A stretch of 64,000 nt of DNA, taken from Hysterangium stoloniferum (taxonomy: Eukaryota; Basidiomycota; Agaricomycetes; Hysterangiales; Hysterangiaceae). Below are positions 33,565 through 43,871 of this stretch, one piece after another; positions within the stretch are counted from its first letter, which is position 1, and every line of letters starts with the position of its first letter. Location: contig WHVD01000075.1 in NCBI GenBank assembly GCA_015178975.1, positions 124,001 through 188,000 of the forward strand, in the 5' to 3' direction. Under the pieces are notes generated by a model. The model was given only the letters and a program-made list of their open reading frames with translations, was not told where the DNA came from and did not search any database. The translations under genes were made by a program, and so were the position numbers.

Positions 33565-34106
33565 GGGACCGAGTGCAAGCAAAGGCAAGGAGTGAAATAT
33601 TTAGAGTGGGACTATGAGAGAGGTATACAAGTGTTCTGAGTTGATATTCTGATTGACTTGCAGCTACATTACAGTAGGACTTAAATGCTAGTTATTGGTG
33701 TCTCGAAAATACTAACTAGGTAAGAGCAGGAATGTCTAATTAGTGACAAATAAGCTTGACTAGGAACTGGAAGGTTATGATTAGAGTGGAAGCTGTGATT
33801 TATCTGAGAGTGGGATTATGATAAAAGGAAATAGTCCAAGAGCTACAAGTATATATGGGCATATGTGAAACATAGAGTAGAACAGATCATCATAATAAAA
33901 AGAGGATGTATCAAAGCATAACCAGATGGTACGAGTATAACTTGACAGGGGCTGAAACAGGGTTTGATCACCATGAAGGGATACATCAGTGTCAGTATAC
34001 TGATAGTTGCTGATACAAAGACTTGACTTGTAACTTGAAATGTAGGCAAATGATTGTATCATCGGGGACCATCAGGTTGCGATGGGGTTACAACACGGTT
34101 GTAACA

Positions 34107-34630
34107 GGCTATGACTATATGTTTTAGGAGTTTACATTTCATTACCCCAAAATTTCATCTTTAAAACTTGTATACTCTTTTAAAATATACACAAATGTCA
34201 TGGTTAACCAAAATTATTTGGGTTATGACTTAATCTTTGGGATGAGATGCATTCTCTAGTATCTCTGTGACTTTTAAAATGTCCACAAACATTATAGTTA
34301 ACCAAAATTATTTGGGTTATGACTTAATCTTTGGGATGAAATGTATTCCCTTGTATATTATGCAAACTTTCAAATGTAGTTCATATAATTTAAATTTATT
34401 TGGTTTAGAAAGTTAACCAGAACTATCTGGCCAACCAATCCTTGTTGTGGAATTTATCAAAAGGATAATCCATATATGTTTGTTTGACTAACTTTTGTCA
34501 GATACAAGATAAATATAAATATTTCCTTATTCTCCAGAGTATCACCTGATTGACTGAATTTGGTTAAATATTAATTTTACAACAAACAATATAAATATAT
34601 ATACTTTAGTGGATAAATAACTTTTAAAGT
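34107..34630. other. AT-rich spacer with a 94-bp tandem duplication
   Basis: The block TTAACCAAAATTATTTGGG and its surroundings are repeated with a period of 94 bp (34,181-34,274 and 34,275-about 34,360). No gene seen. Confidence 0.6.
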
Positions 34631-35383
34631 TTTGGGTTATCCTCCCTTCCACAACAATGACAGTGACCTTCATTGGCAGGATTGCACCAATGATACCCTT
34701 TATCATCTTCTAAAGGATGATTGGGGATAGCTCCATATTCTGATTTCTGATCTGAAGAATGTAAATCACCTCTGGTAGTTCATCCACCCTAAAAATGAAG
34801 TCTCAATCAGCTCAGTTTTGATATTGATAACTGAAGTGGAGGAACCAATGAGAATGTTGATGATATCAGAAAGTGAGGGTTCAGTCTTGGCAGTAAGAAT
34901 GCTAGTGTGAACAGTATGATAGAAGGATGGAGACCAACAAGAATGATGTCACCAATGAAAACATCACTGAATGGAACTCCAAGACCTTCCAGCACTTGAT
35001 GAGACTTCTGAATCAATTGGATATACACCTCAATAAGTTTGGAAGGATCCTGTTTAGTTGCCATAAAGGCTTCTACAGCTTTGACCCTAAAATCTATGGT
35101 AGACTTCTGAAAATAGGCATGAACAGCCTTCCAGGATGCCAATCCAGAGCTGATATCATACACCTTTGACTGGAGTTGAAAAGAAATGCAAGAAAAGATA
35201 AAGAAAGTTGCCTGTCCATCCTCTGTAACCTTGTCTGTAGGGACAACAGCATTAGGATCATCAGTGGATCCAGGTGAAAGCAGCACCCAGGAAACACATC
35301 TTCATTTCTCTCTTCCACTCATAGTAGTTGTCCTCGACAAGGAGAGGAGCACTAGAGAAGATGGAGGTAAGACCAGAGGACAT
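34630..35383 (-). pseudogene. Copia-2 gag (frameshifted)
   Basis: Start ATG at 35,383 on the minus strand (MSSGLTSIFSS). A frameshift near 35,280 moves the frame to the long gag segment 35,286-34,807, which has the usual Copia-gag helical core (ISSGLASWKAVHAYF, FRVKAVEAF). A zinc-knuckle remnant (WCNPANEGHCHCCGRE) is at about 34,650-34,705. Downstream protease and pol are absent. The primer site and 5' LTR lie just upstream, so this is the left part of a truncated element. Confidence 0.8.
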
Positions 35384-35466
35384 GATGTTGGATGGAAGGA
35401 TTCAGGAGGTGTTGGAATAGGAGTACTGATAAGGGAATTATGTGAAATTGATGGAGATTTAGTGGA

Positions 35467-35483
35467 AGCCGGGGCCCATAACC
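35467..35483 (-). promoter_or_regulatory. Copia-2 primer-binding site
   Basis: The minus strand reads GGTTATGGGCCCCGGCT directly after the LTR, the same half-initiator-tRNA site as in Copia-1. Confidence 0.8.
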
Positions 35484-35645
35484 TGTTAGAATAGATGATA
35501 TAAGGACACAGAAGTCACCAGGAGTGACCAAACTCAGACTCAGACTCAAACTCAAATGACTGGCAGTGGTAGATTGCCAATACACAGATAGTGCTACAGT
35601 AAGTACATGTGGGTACATATGGGTCCAAACCACACACAACAAACA
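35484..35645 (-). mobile_element. Copia-2 5' LTR (about 160 bp)
   Basis: The plus strand begins TGTTAGAATAG next to the primer site. The other end is CACACAACA at 35,641 or AAACA at 35,645, after which Gypsy integrase sequence resumes. Copia-2 therefore inserted in Gypsy-4. No second LTR of this element was found. Confidence 0.65.
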
Positions 35646-37150
35646 GAAGAGGGATTGGAAGTTGCTTAAGTAATCCAATAGGTCAATGTCATGGAGTTTT
35701 TGATTTTGTACATGTTATACATGATTGAATAAAATCTTGAATATCTTGTCAAAGTTGTGGCCAAAAGAAATCTCAATATATCATTTGATATGTTTTCATT
35801 TGACCAAAATGACCTGTGGTAATATGATCATGTCTTGATTGAAGAATTCAAAGTTGAATATTTTGATAATCAGGAACATATATTCTGTTTTGAAAACATA
35901 AAAAGTCTTGTTTGTTTTGCTGCCAATCTTCTTCAATGTTGTCAAAAACCTGTCCAATTTTGTTGAGAGTGAATTGATCTTCTTTTTGAGCTTTTAATGT
36001 ATCTTTTAATAGTTGATCAGTATCCATAATCAAAGTAGCTTTTCTCACTATTGAAAGATATGTAATATGTTGCACAAAAGAAAGCATTGATTTGTTCATT
36101 CGTAAATACCGGTTGAAGATTGGTTGGATTCTTTTTTAAGTAGTTGGGTTCATTTGGATAGTGTTAAGAACAGAAAACTGACTGATGTCAGTAGACTGAT
36201 GGGGACTGAACAGAAGGACTTGGCTTCAACTTATGTGCTGCACCCTCACAAGTTACTGTCAGGTGTCCTTAAATTTTGGGCAGGTGGAAAACTAGGTCCT
36301 ATTGAATAATCCTCTCGGTAAGTCACCAATCAGAAACCGAAGGATAGTTGGGGGTCGTAGGGTCAGAGACTGAGAGTGAGCGAGCACAAGCAAAGGCAGG
36401 AGTGGGATACTTAGAGTGGGACTATGAGAGAGGTATACAAGTGTTCTGAGTTGATATTCTGATTGACTAGTAACTACATTTACAGCGGGTTTATATATGA
36501 GTTATCAGCATCTAGAAACTACTAAGGGAAGAGCAGAAATACTATTTGACAAATAGACTTGACTAGAAACCAGAAGGTTACAATAAGATTGGAAGCTGCA
36601 ATTAACCAAGAGTGGGATTATGAGAAAAGGAAATAGTCCAAGAGTTACAAGTATATACAGGCATAGGTGAAACATAGCATGGAGCGGATCATCATAAGTA
36701 AAGGGGGGACATATCAAAGCATAACCAGATGGTACAAGTATAACTTGACAGGGGCATAAATGGGGTTTGATCGCTGTGAGGGTATACGTCAGTGTCAGTT
36801 TACTGATGGTTTCTGATACAATGACTTTGGCCAGTAACTTGAAGCACAGATGGACAATAGTATCATTGGGGACCATTAGGTTGCAACACAGTCATAACAG
36901 ATAGACATCATTTCTTCTTGAAAGAATATCTGTTTTCAAATTTAGTTTTCCCAGTCAAAATTGAATAATTAAATTAAAAGTCGATAAATATTTGGCCCAT
37001 TGAGCTTGTCATCAGGACAAAATTTGAGTTGTTGCAAAATATTCAAGATTCCTATGATCCATTAAAACTTCAATGGGTTCTTTTGTTCCTTCAAAATAAT
37101 GTTGCCAAATTTTTAAAGATTCAAATATTGCTAATAATTCTTTGTCCTAA
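35646..37150 (-). pseudogene. Gypsy-4 RNase H and integrase fragment
   Basis: Minus strand. 37,150-36,905 holds the RNase H end ([11 protein letters not shown] and NLKTDILSR-like segments). 36,099-35,690 holds the pre-integrase strand (FQNRIYVPDYQN) and the HHCC zinc region (HFGQMKTYQMIY, then SCITCTKS). The two are separated by a solo LTR-B (36,162-36,899). Several stops occur. The 3' side is cut by Copia-2 and the 5' side by an LTR-C fragment. Confidence 0.8.
36162..36899 (-). mobile_element. Solo LTR-B in Gypsy-4
   Basis: 738 bp from TGTTAAGAACAGAAAAC to GTCATAACA, flanked by GATAG (36,157-36,161 and 36,900-36,904). This uninterrupted copy serves as the reference for LTR-B. The U5 island lies at 36,217-36,248. 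Confidence 0.95.
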
Positions 37151-37159
37151 GTATCATAA

Positions 37160-37453
37160 TTGATTTTGGAAGTCGAAAGAGTTCTTGAATGATACATAGA
37201 TAGGTTGACATGCACAGGTCTGGCAGGTATTCCGATGACTGGTGCATAAGACGCAGAGGGTTGGGCATAGACAGGTTTGATGTCTGGGTCCTGGTGGGTT
37301 TTCCGGTTGTGAACCTCGACTTGGTGGGTATAAGAGTTGGGTGTATAGGGTGGGGTCCAGATGCTGGCAAGTTTTCCAGTTAGCTGTAACCTGGTATAGA
37401 GAGTCAGGTGCATGTAGGATGGGGTCTGGAGCCTGGTGGGATTTCCAGTCCTA
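37160..37453 (-). mobile_element. LTR-C fragment
   Basis: Matches the last about 290 bp of LTR-C at 63,700-63,995, including GGATGGGGTCTGGAGCC and the terminal CAGTCCTAACA. The other half is missing. Confidence 0.75.
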
Positions 37454-37785
37454 ACAAAAGGTGAGGATGGAAAACCCAAGACTCTTTCCCAGGTTTCAAA
37501 GCTCAAAATGCAGATGCACATTATTGGGAATGCCAAGCAGAAGTTGTTTGTGAGACTCCCATGTGTTAGAATTTGCAAGTTCATAATATGCTTGACTCGG
37601 TTTGGGTACAAAGAACGTGTTGCAAACATATGAAGTGTAGAGTACAAGTACCTAGTTTAAGTACCTACTACCGGTAATACCATACCCAGTTACCCATCAA
37701 TCATATGCTACATTGTTCACAAACCCAAAAAATCTAATACTCCTTCTCAAACAATGTAGTCTTCATACAGAAATACATACTCACA

Positions 37786-38448
37786 CTAAATGACTAAGAG
37801 AACATACTCAGTATCTTTACACTCCTTATTTTCATCTGTTGCTATGGCTGCAGTCTCTGGGTCAGGGCGAATTCCAGTGGATGGCTTTTGGTGCACCTCC
37901 TCATTCATGAGATGGGTAATGACACTGTCGAGTGTCAATTGGTCAGGGAGGATAGAGTCAAGGGCAACAATGAATGTAGAATAGGTGTCAGGAAGGCCAG
38001 CTGAAAGTGTGAGGATAATGTCCTCTTCGAGAACATCTATTCCTGTGTTAGTCAATCTGTAGGTGGCATTTTTGACTTCTGATATCCAGGAGTTCATTGT
38101 CTGATCATCACACTTCTGCATATAAAGAAAATGATGGTGAAGGGTGAGATGAGTAGTGAAACCATGGGCTTAATGGACTTGCCTCAAACTTTCCCAGATA
38201 ACCTTCAGATCTTCATGAAGTGTATGGGGAAGTTGTGATATTTCAACATGAAGGATAATCTTGGCACGGGTGAGTTTCTGCTTCATCACAAAGGCACAAA
38301 CTGTCTTTGAGTTTGTGGAACCAGGCAGACAGGTCATGTCACCACTAACAACATCCCACAGGTCTTTGTCAGTGAGTAGTGCTTCCATCAGATATACCCA
38401 GTCAGTGTAGTTGTAATCATCGAGTTTTGGAATTAATGGTTCTGGCAT
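37786..38448 (-). pseudogene. Copia-4 gag (one stop)
   Basis: Starts MPEPLIPKLDDYNY at 38,448. One in-frame TAA near 38,170 interrupts an otherwise continuous frame that runs on to 37,786 (MQKCDDQTMNSWISEV, LSAGLPDTYSTFI, DSVITHLMNEE). This is the Copia gag (UBN2-like) fold. No zinc knuckle, protease or pol follows, so the element could move only with help from another Copia. Confidence 0.8.
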
Positions 38449-38523
38449 GTTTTGGTGTCTTTAGTTTGGGTTTGGGTTCAGTACATGCTGTTCGATGGGA
38501 TGTGGCTAATGGTTCAGTTCAGT

Positions 38524-38725
38524 GTGCGATGCTTTTCAACGAGGCGTCCACAGATTCAGGTTTGGGTTCAGCATGCAACACTTTTCAATGAGGCATCCAT
38601 GGGTTCAGGTTTGGGTTCAGTGTGCGACACTTTCAAACAAGGCATCCACAGGTTCAAGTTCGGGTTCGGGATGTGATGTTTTCCAATGAGGTGTCCACAG
38701 GTTTGGGTTCAGGTTCAGGTCAACT
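38524..38725. repeat. About 49-bp x4 repeat in Copia-4 leader
   Basis: Four diverged units of 49-50 bp (GCAACACTTTTCAATGAGGC-like, then CATCCA...GGTTTGGGTTCAG) lie between the 5' LTR and gag, where packaging signals normally sit. Confidence 0.75.
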
Positions 38726-40585
38726 TCATAGTGTGAGTGTCTGCAATGATAAAGCAAGTGGCTAGTCAAAGCCATGCAAGTCGTGGTTTCAGCCCCACTC
38801 AGTGTTGCTTGATAATGCCCTGCAAGTTAGGTTATATGTTTGTGTTAGAATTTGTGAGTTCGTAATACACTTGACTCAGTTTGGGTACAAAGACCATGTT
38901 GCAAACATATGAAGTGTAGAGTACAAGTACCCTAGTTTAAGTACCTACTGGTAATACCATACCCAGTTACCCATCAATCATATGCTACATTTTTGCAAAC
39001 CGAAAAAAATATAATACTATGGACAAATCCAACAAATCTGCAGCAAATAAAACCATCAAACTATGTACAATCTGACCAGAAGAATGACAAGAAATCTTCC
39101 AACAACAACAACAAATCTTCCAACAACAACAACAACTCTGGCAATACCAACAAAGGTCAGCAATCCAACAAATCTGCCAGAAAACCTGACCTTACAGACA
39201 AACTGGGACCCAATGACAAATTGACCCCACAAGAAAGACAGCATTGTATGGACAACAACCTCTGTCTTTTGTGCAGAAAACCCAGTCATCATGTTCCAGA
39301 ATACCTGACAGCAAAAGCTAACTCTGCCAAGGGTTGTGCAGCCAATACTTCCAAGGAGACCCTGTCAAAGGAGAAACCAGCTCCCAATGCAAAAAAAGAG
39401 TAAGCAACCCTCTGGACTCTGTGTGGGTTGAGGGTTACATTAACTCTCCACACATTCTTGAATTCACTTAAAAATATTTGTTGACAACCTATTTGATAAA
39501 CCCAGTCGGACTCCAACTTTTCGATGGCACAAGCAATTCAGTTATCATCTAAGCTTGCAACCTACCTATCAGGTTCCTGTGTGGAACATTACAGATGGTC
39601 ACTTTTGATGTGACACAGTTGGACTCAAGTTGCTTGGTCATCCTAGGACATAACTGGCTTACCTGACACAATCTGTTGATTGACTGGGTATCAGGCAGTA
39701 TCATTTTCCAGACACCCACAGCACCTGATATAACTGTATCGTCCCTGACCATTTCAGCACCCATGGCCTCTATGGCATTTTTGGCTTCACCAGAACCCAT
39801 GGTAATCCCATCCATTTCCCTCATTAATGCAGCAGCTTTTATTAGGGCTACAAAGTTGGACAGATCCCAGGCATTCACAATCAATTTGAAAGTTGATGAA
39901 GCAACTGGACATTTTGCAACTCTGGATTCCAAGCACATTGCCAACCTAGAAGGCATCATAGAGAAATATCATGACTTTGTGGATGTTTTTAGTAAGTGAA
40001 AAGCTGACTGCTTCCACCCCACAGACAGTACAACTTAAAAATTGATCTTGAAGATGGGGCCCAGCCACCCCTTAAACATATTTACCTGCTGTCCTCCACA
40101 GAACTCTCTGCCATATGGGAGGTCCTGGATGAACACCTGTCCATAGGTTTTATCCAGCCATCAAAGTCTCCTTTTGGAGCATCTGTTCTTTTCATCAGAA
40201 AAAAGGATGGATCCCTTAGACTATGCATTGATTTCCACAGACTCAATGCTGTCACATGGAAAGATAAGTATCTGCTTCCACTTATTTCCAATCTACTCGA
40301 TGCTCCACATAATGCCTGGATCTATGCCAAGATAGACCTCAAACATGCCTACCATGTGGTCTGGATCACCAAGGGAGATGGGTGGAAAACCACTTTCTGG
40401 ACCCATTATGGAGCTTTTGAATGGTTGGTGATGCCCTTCTGGCTAACCAATGGTCCATCTGTTTTTCAAGTTTTATTAATGATATTTTCTCTGACATGCT
40501 TGATGTATTCATCATTGTTTATTTGGATGACATTCTTATCTACTCTGAGGATCCCACAGCACATAATGAACAGGTCTGTGAGGTT

Positions 40586-41113
40586 CTCTGGAGACTCTGG
40601 AGACTCTGGAGACTCTGGAGACTCTGGAGACTCTGGAGACTCTGGAGACTCTGGAGACTCTGGAGACTCTGGAGACTCTGGAGACTCTGGAGACTCTGGA
40701 GACTCTGGAGACTCTGGAGACTCTGGAGACTCTGGAGACTCTGGAGACTCTGGAGACTCTGGAGACTCTGGAGACTCTGGAGACTCTGGAGACTCTGGAG
40801 ACTCTGGAGACTCTGGAGACTCTGGAGACTCTGGAGACTCTGGAGACTCTGGAGACTCTGGAGACTCTGGAGACTCTGGAGACTCTGGAGACTCTGGAGA
40901 CTCTGGAGACTCTGGAGACTCTGGAGACTCTGGAGACTCTGGAGACTCTGGAGACTCTGGAGACTCTGGAGACTCTGGAGACTCTGGAGACTCTGGAGAC
41001 TCTGGAGACTCTGGAGACTCTGGAGACTCTGGAGACTCTGGAGACTCTGGAGACTCTGGAGACTCTGGAGACTCTGGAGACTCTGGAGACTCTGGAGACT
41101 CTGGAGACTCTGG
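40586..41113 (+). repeat. 9-bp minisatellite (CTCTGGAGA), about 58 copies
   Basis: 528 bp of near-perfect CTCTGGAGA units inside the Gypsy-2 RT, just after Y-L-D-D. Gypsy-1 has under two units at the same place (about 5342-5356). All six frames of the unit are free of stops, which creates long spurious frames on both strands. Confidence 0.97.
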
Positions 41114-41448
41114 CAACATGGTCTATTCACAAATGGTAAAAAATGTACTGTTGACACAGACTCCACAGAATACTTGGGTTTCATAATGGCACCTGACAGA
41201 CTCCAGATGGACAAAGCCTGTTAAGGGTATGTACATGGCAGGTTTCCGGAGAAACTGTGGGGAATCCAGTAGGACTTGGCTTCAGCTTATAGGCTGTGCC
41301 CTCGTGAGATCGTGTTGTCCAATTTCAAACAGGCGGACGGGAAACCCAGGGAGTCCAAGCAGAGTTCATAGGTTGAGGGGTCGTAGGTCAGAGGTCATGG
41401 GTCAAGAGGTCAAGGAGTTGAGATAAATAAGTTGGAGGTTAAGAGATA

Positions 41449-43055
41449 CAGTGGGTCAAAAAACTGCCCCAATGTTTGTGCATTTTAGAAAGATTGATAT
41501 TGTGTGAAGGAATGACATCAGCAAAAATTCTGAAACATTCACATGATATACTAGCACATGTTGGCTATCTACCAACTTAAGAAATCATGTGATTCCAATC
41601 AAAACTCATTGCTCAATAAATCAAACAAAATAATCACTCATTGGGGCAGTTTTTTGACCCTCTATTATTTTACAATCTAATACTTTGTATGACCCCCCTT
41701 TGCCTTTAAAACTGCCTGTATCCTCCTAGGCATGCTTTCTATTAGCTTCTGACATGTCTCTGGTGGTATTTCAGTCCACTCCTTTGCCACCCTGTCCCAT
41801 AATTTATGTACTCCTTTGGGTAATATCTCATATTGTTGGAGTTTGGCCTTGAGGTGTTGCCAGAGGTGTTCAATGGGATTTAGATCAGGGGATTGGGCAG
41901 GCCAATTCATGGGAATGATGTTATTGTCAGATAACCACTGGTCTGCCTTTTTTGAGGTATGTTTTGGATCATTGTCCTGTTGGAAGTACCACTTATCCTC
42001 AGCCATCTCGAAACTTTCAATGCTCTCCTCCACTCCCTCCTCCAAAATCTCATAATACTGCACTGTATCCATGTTCTTCTGCACCTCTATCAGCTTCCCC
42101 ACCCCATTCCAGCCCATATACCCCCAAACCATCAAGTTATTCCCCCCTCCATGTTTGATAGTTGGTGTGGTGGTCCTGTCTGATACTGGTTCCCCTTGTT
42201 GCTTCCAAACATATACCTTCCCATCTGACCCAATCCTATTGATTTTTGTCTCATCAGTCCACAACACCCTCTTCCAGTTCTCCATAGTCCAATTTTCATG
42301 GTATTGGGCAAACTTTAGATGTTGCTGACGATGAGACCCCTTGAACATAGGGACTTCTTCTTTGTTGCTGACCTAAAGCCAGCTTCCTTCAACACATTCC
42401 TAACAGTCTGAGGAGTGACAGAGGTAGATATGATGGAATTTATAAATTGGGTGGCTTGGACAGCATTGTCAAGCTTCCCAGAGCTGATTTAATGGATAAT
42501 TGACTGTTTATCATAAGGGGAAAGCTTGGAAGAATGGCCACCAGGATGATTTTCCTTATCCCCCTCTACCTCCCTACTGATCCTGCCAATAGTACCCTTT
42601 CCCAGACCAGTCCTAGCTTGAATTTGACACTGGGAATACCCCTCATTGAGGAGAAAAATAACAGAAGAATGCTTTTCTGCAGAGATGGATTTCATAGTGG
42701 TGGTAAGGAGTCAAGGAGATGAATGAACAAAGTTCAGCATGCCAAATTGATACAAATAAGGTCACATGACATGTTGATGATTCATATGATCCACTCCTAC
42801 CTTATACTGGTGTGTAATATTGAAAATCAGAGAAAATAATAGAGGGTCAAAAAACTGCCCCAATGAGTGATTATTTTGTTTGATTTATTAAGCAATGAGT
42901 TTTGATTGGATTCACATGATTTCTTACGTTGGTAGATAGCCAACATGTTCTAGTATATCATGTGAATTTTTCAGAATTTTCGCTGATGTCATTCCTTCAC
43001 ACAGTATCAATCTTTCTAAAATGCACAAACATTGAGGCAGTTTTTTGACCCACTG
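41449..43055 (-). mobile_element. Tc1-like element 1
   Basis: 1607 bp, ends CAGTGGGTCAAAAAACTG and its complement, flanked by TA. Each end is a roughly 217-bp inverted repeat (41,449-41,664 and 42,840-43,055), and each repeat also carries a second, inverted copy of the tip at its inner edge (about 41,639-41,664 and 42,840-42,866). It contains a DD34E transposase pseudogene. It lies inside the Gypsy-3 3' LTR. Confidence 0.95.
41677..42695 (-). pseudogene. Tc1-like DD34E transposase 1 (frameshifted)
   Basis: Helix-turn-helix N-terminus at 42,695-42,489 (LLNEGYSQCQIQARTGLGKG). A break near 42,490 and a frameshift near 42,350 separate it from the catalytic part, 42,348-41,677. The catalytic residues are Asp in WTDETKIN, Asp in QQDNDPKHTS, and Glu in SPDLNPIEHLW, 34 residues after the second Asp. 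Ends SMPRRIQAVLKAKGGHTKY. Transposases of this kind cut at the TIRs and insert at TA. The breaks make it inactive. Confidence 0.9.
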
Positions 43056-43661
43056 TAGATGTGTTGGAGCCTGTGGGCTCCGACTAGCAAGAGCAGTGTA
43101 ATTCAGAGAGGAGTTTAGGACGAAAAATGTACTAGATTACTGGGGAGAATCTAAGCTGATTTTCTGACTGGATTGTATGTACAATATCTGCCAGACTATA
43201 TAGACTGTGGAATGAATAACATACCAAATCCAGTAATAATGAAACAAAACTAGCAAAACATAAAATGGGATAAGTAAACACCAAATTTGTATTAGGAATG
43301 GGACAGAACGGAGTGGAGTCTGAATCGTGACAAATCATAAACCATGATGGGAAATGGAGTGGGAGTGGAGTCCAAATCGTGACAGGTCATTTGACTAAAA
43401 TGGGAATGGGGCTCAGTTAGAGGGATGATGGGTTTTCTGAGTGGGGTCCAGTGACTGATGCATGGGACGAGGTTGGACATAGACAGGGACGGAGTCTGGA
43501 AGATATTCCAGTGACTGATATGGGATGTAATGAAGTCAAATGTGGACAATTCTGATGTACAGAGTCCAGGGGCAATTCCGGTGAACTGACAATTGGTGCA
43601 TATAGGGCATGGGTGTGTATAAGTTAGTGCCCGGAGTCTGGCAGGAATTCTGGTCGTAACA

Positions 43662-43674
43662 GTACCCTCCCTTT
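43662..43674 (-). promoter_or_regulatory. Gypsy-3 polypurine tract
   Basis: The minus strand reads AAAGGGAGGGTAC directly before the 3' LTR start. It identifies the LTR at 41,219-43,661 as a 3' LTR and the DNA at 43,675-45,396 as element-internal. Confidence 0.7.
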
Positions 43675-43716
43675 ATGCCAAAGTACCAAAGAGGCTCTAG
43701 ACCTTGATTAGGTTCT

Positions 43717-43769
43717 TGTCGGCTACACACATGTGTCAAAATTCATGTCGGTTACACATATGTGTCAAA
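43717..43769. promoter_or_regulatory. Two 24-bp direct repeats upstream of the Zn2Cys6-like gene
   Basis: 43,717-43,740 and 43,746-43,769 match at 22 of 24 positions. Each has TGTCGG followed by the palindrome ACACAyATGTGT. They lie about 70-120 bp upstream of a TATA box. CGG triplets are the usual half-sites of Zn2Cys6 proteins, so autoregulation is possible but only inferred. Confidence 0.5.
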
Positions 43770-43811
43770 GAGTCACATGATCTGGAAGGTAAGGTTCAGA
43801 TGCAATGAGCC

Positions 43812-43819
43812 TATATAAA
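43812..43819 (+). promoter_or_regulatory. TATA box of the antisense gene
   Basis: TATATAAA lies 53 bp before the ATG at 43,872, followed by a pyrimidine-rich stretch suited to transcription start. It sits outside the 3' LTR, so the gene appears to have its own promoter. Confidence 0.6.
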
Positions 43820-43871
43820 AATTTGAAAAAATGAAATTTCTTCTTCTTTATTACCCCCATCTTCAACATAA

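Larger units (their letters stand above)
26297..34106 (-). mobile_element. Solo LTR-B split by a KDZ transposon and a solo LTR
   Basis: GGCTA occurs immediately before 26,297 and immediately after 34,106. LTR-B sequence is present as 26,297-26,319, 32,500-32,693 and 33,565-34,106, together about 750 bp, aligned with the intact copy at 36,162-36,899. The first break is the KDZ-type element (26,320-32,499). The second is a solo LTR-A (32,694-33,564). Confidence 0.88.
37564..39016 (-). mobile_element. Copia-4, gag-only deletion derivative
   Basis: Two similar LTRs (37,564-37,739 and 38,843-39,016, about 175 bp) flank 1.1 kb with gag only. CCATG (37,559-37,563) and CTATG (39,017-39,021) are the probable, once-mutated target duplication. 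The polypurine tract GAGAAGGAG (minus strand, about 37,740-37,749) abuts the 3' LTR. LTR ends are TATTA and TAACA rather than TG...CA. Removing the element rejoins the Gypsy-2 gag frame. Confidence 0.8.
37454..41218 (+). pseudogene. Gypsy-2 gag-pol remnant
   Basis: The gag frame at 37,454-37,563 continues at 39,022 once the Copia-4 insertion is removed. The gag tail is Asn-rich, with a degenerate zinc knuckle (CLLCRKPSHH, final Cys changed to Tyr) at about 39,260-39,305. Pol begins near 39,600 and is intact across the ATG site that is occupied by the CACTA-like element in Gypsy-1. RT motifs follow ([17 protein letters not shown], then Y-L-D-D at 40,520-40,531). Just after the catalytic box the frame enters a 528-bp 9-bp repeat (40,586-41,113), then resumes ([17 protein letters not shown]) and is cut at 41,218 by Gypsy-3. 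Confidence 0.85.
41219..43661 (-). mobile_element. Gypsy-3 3' LTR (LTR-A type) holding a Tc1 element
   Basis: LTR-A sequence from TGTTAAGGGTATG (41,219) to GTCGTAACA (43,661), interrupted by Tc1-1 at 41,449-43,055. On the sense strand a purine tract lies immediately upstream, so this is a true 3' LTR still attached to internal sequence and not a solo LTR. The outer flank AAGCC is Gypsy-2 pol. The matching 5' flank is not in the window next to an LTR. Confidence 0.85.

Noticed and set aside
40356-41224. Long frames of SGD, WRL, PES or QSL repeats on both strands (217-276 codons)
   Set aside because: All come from the 9-bp minisatellite, which has no stop in any frame. The true frame is the Gypsy RT.
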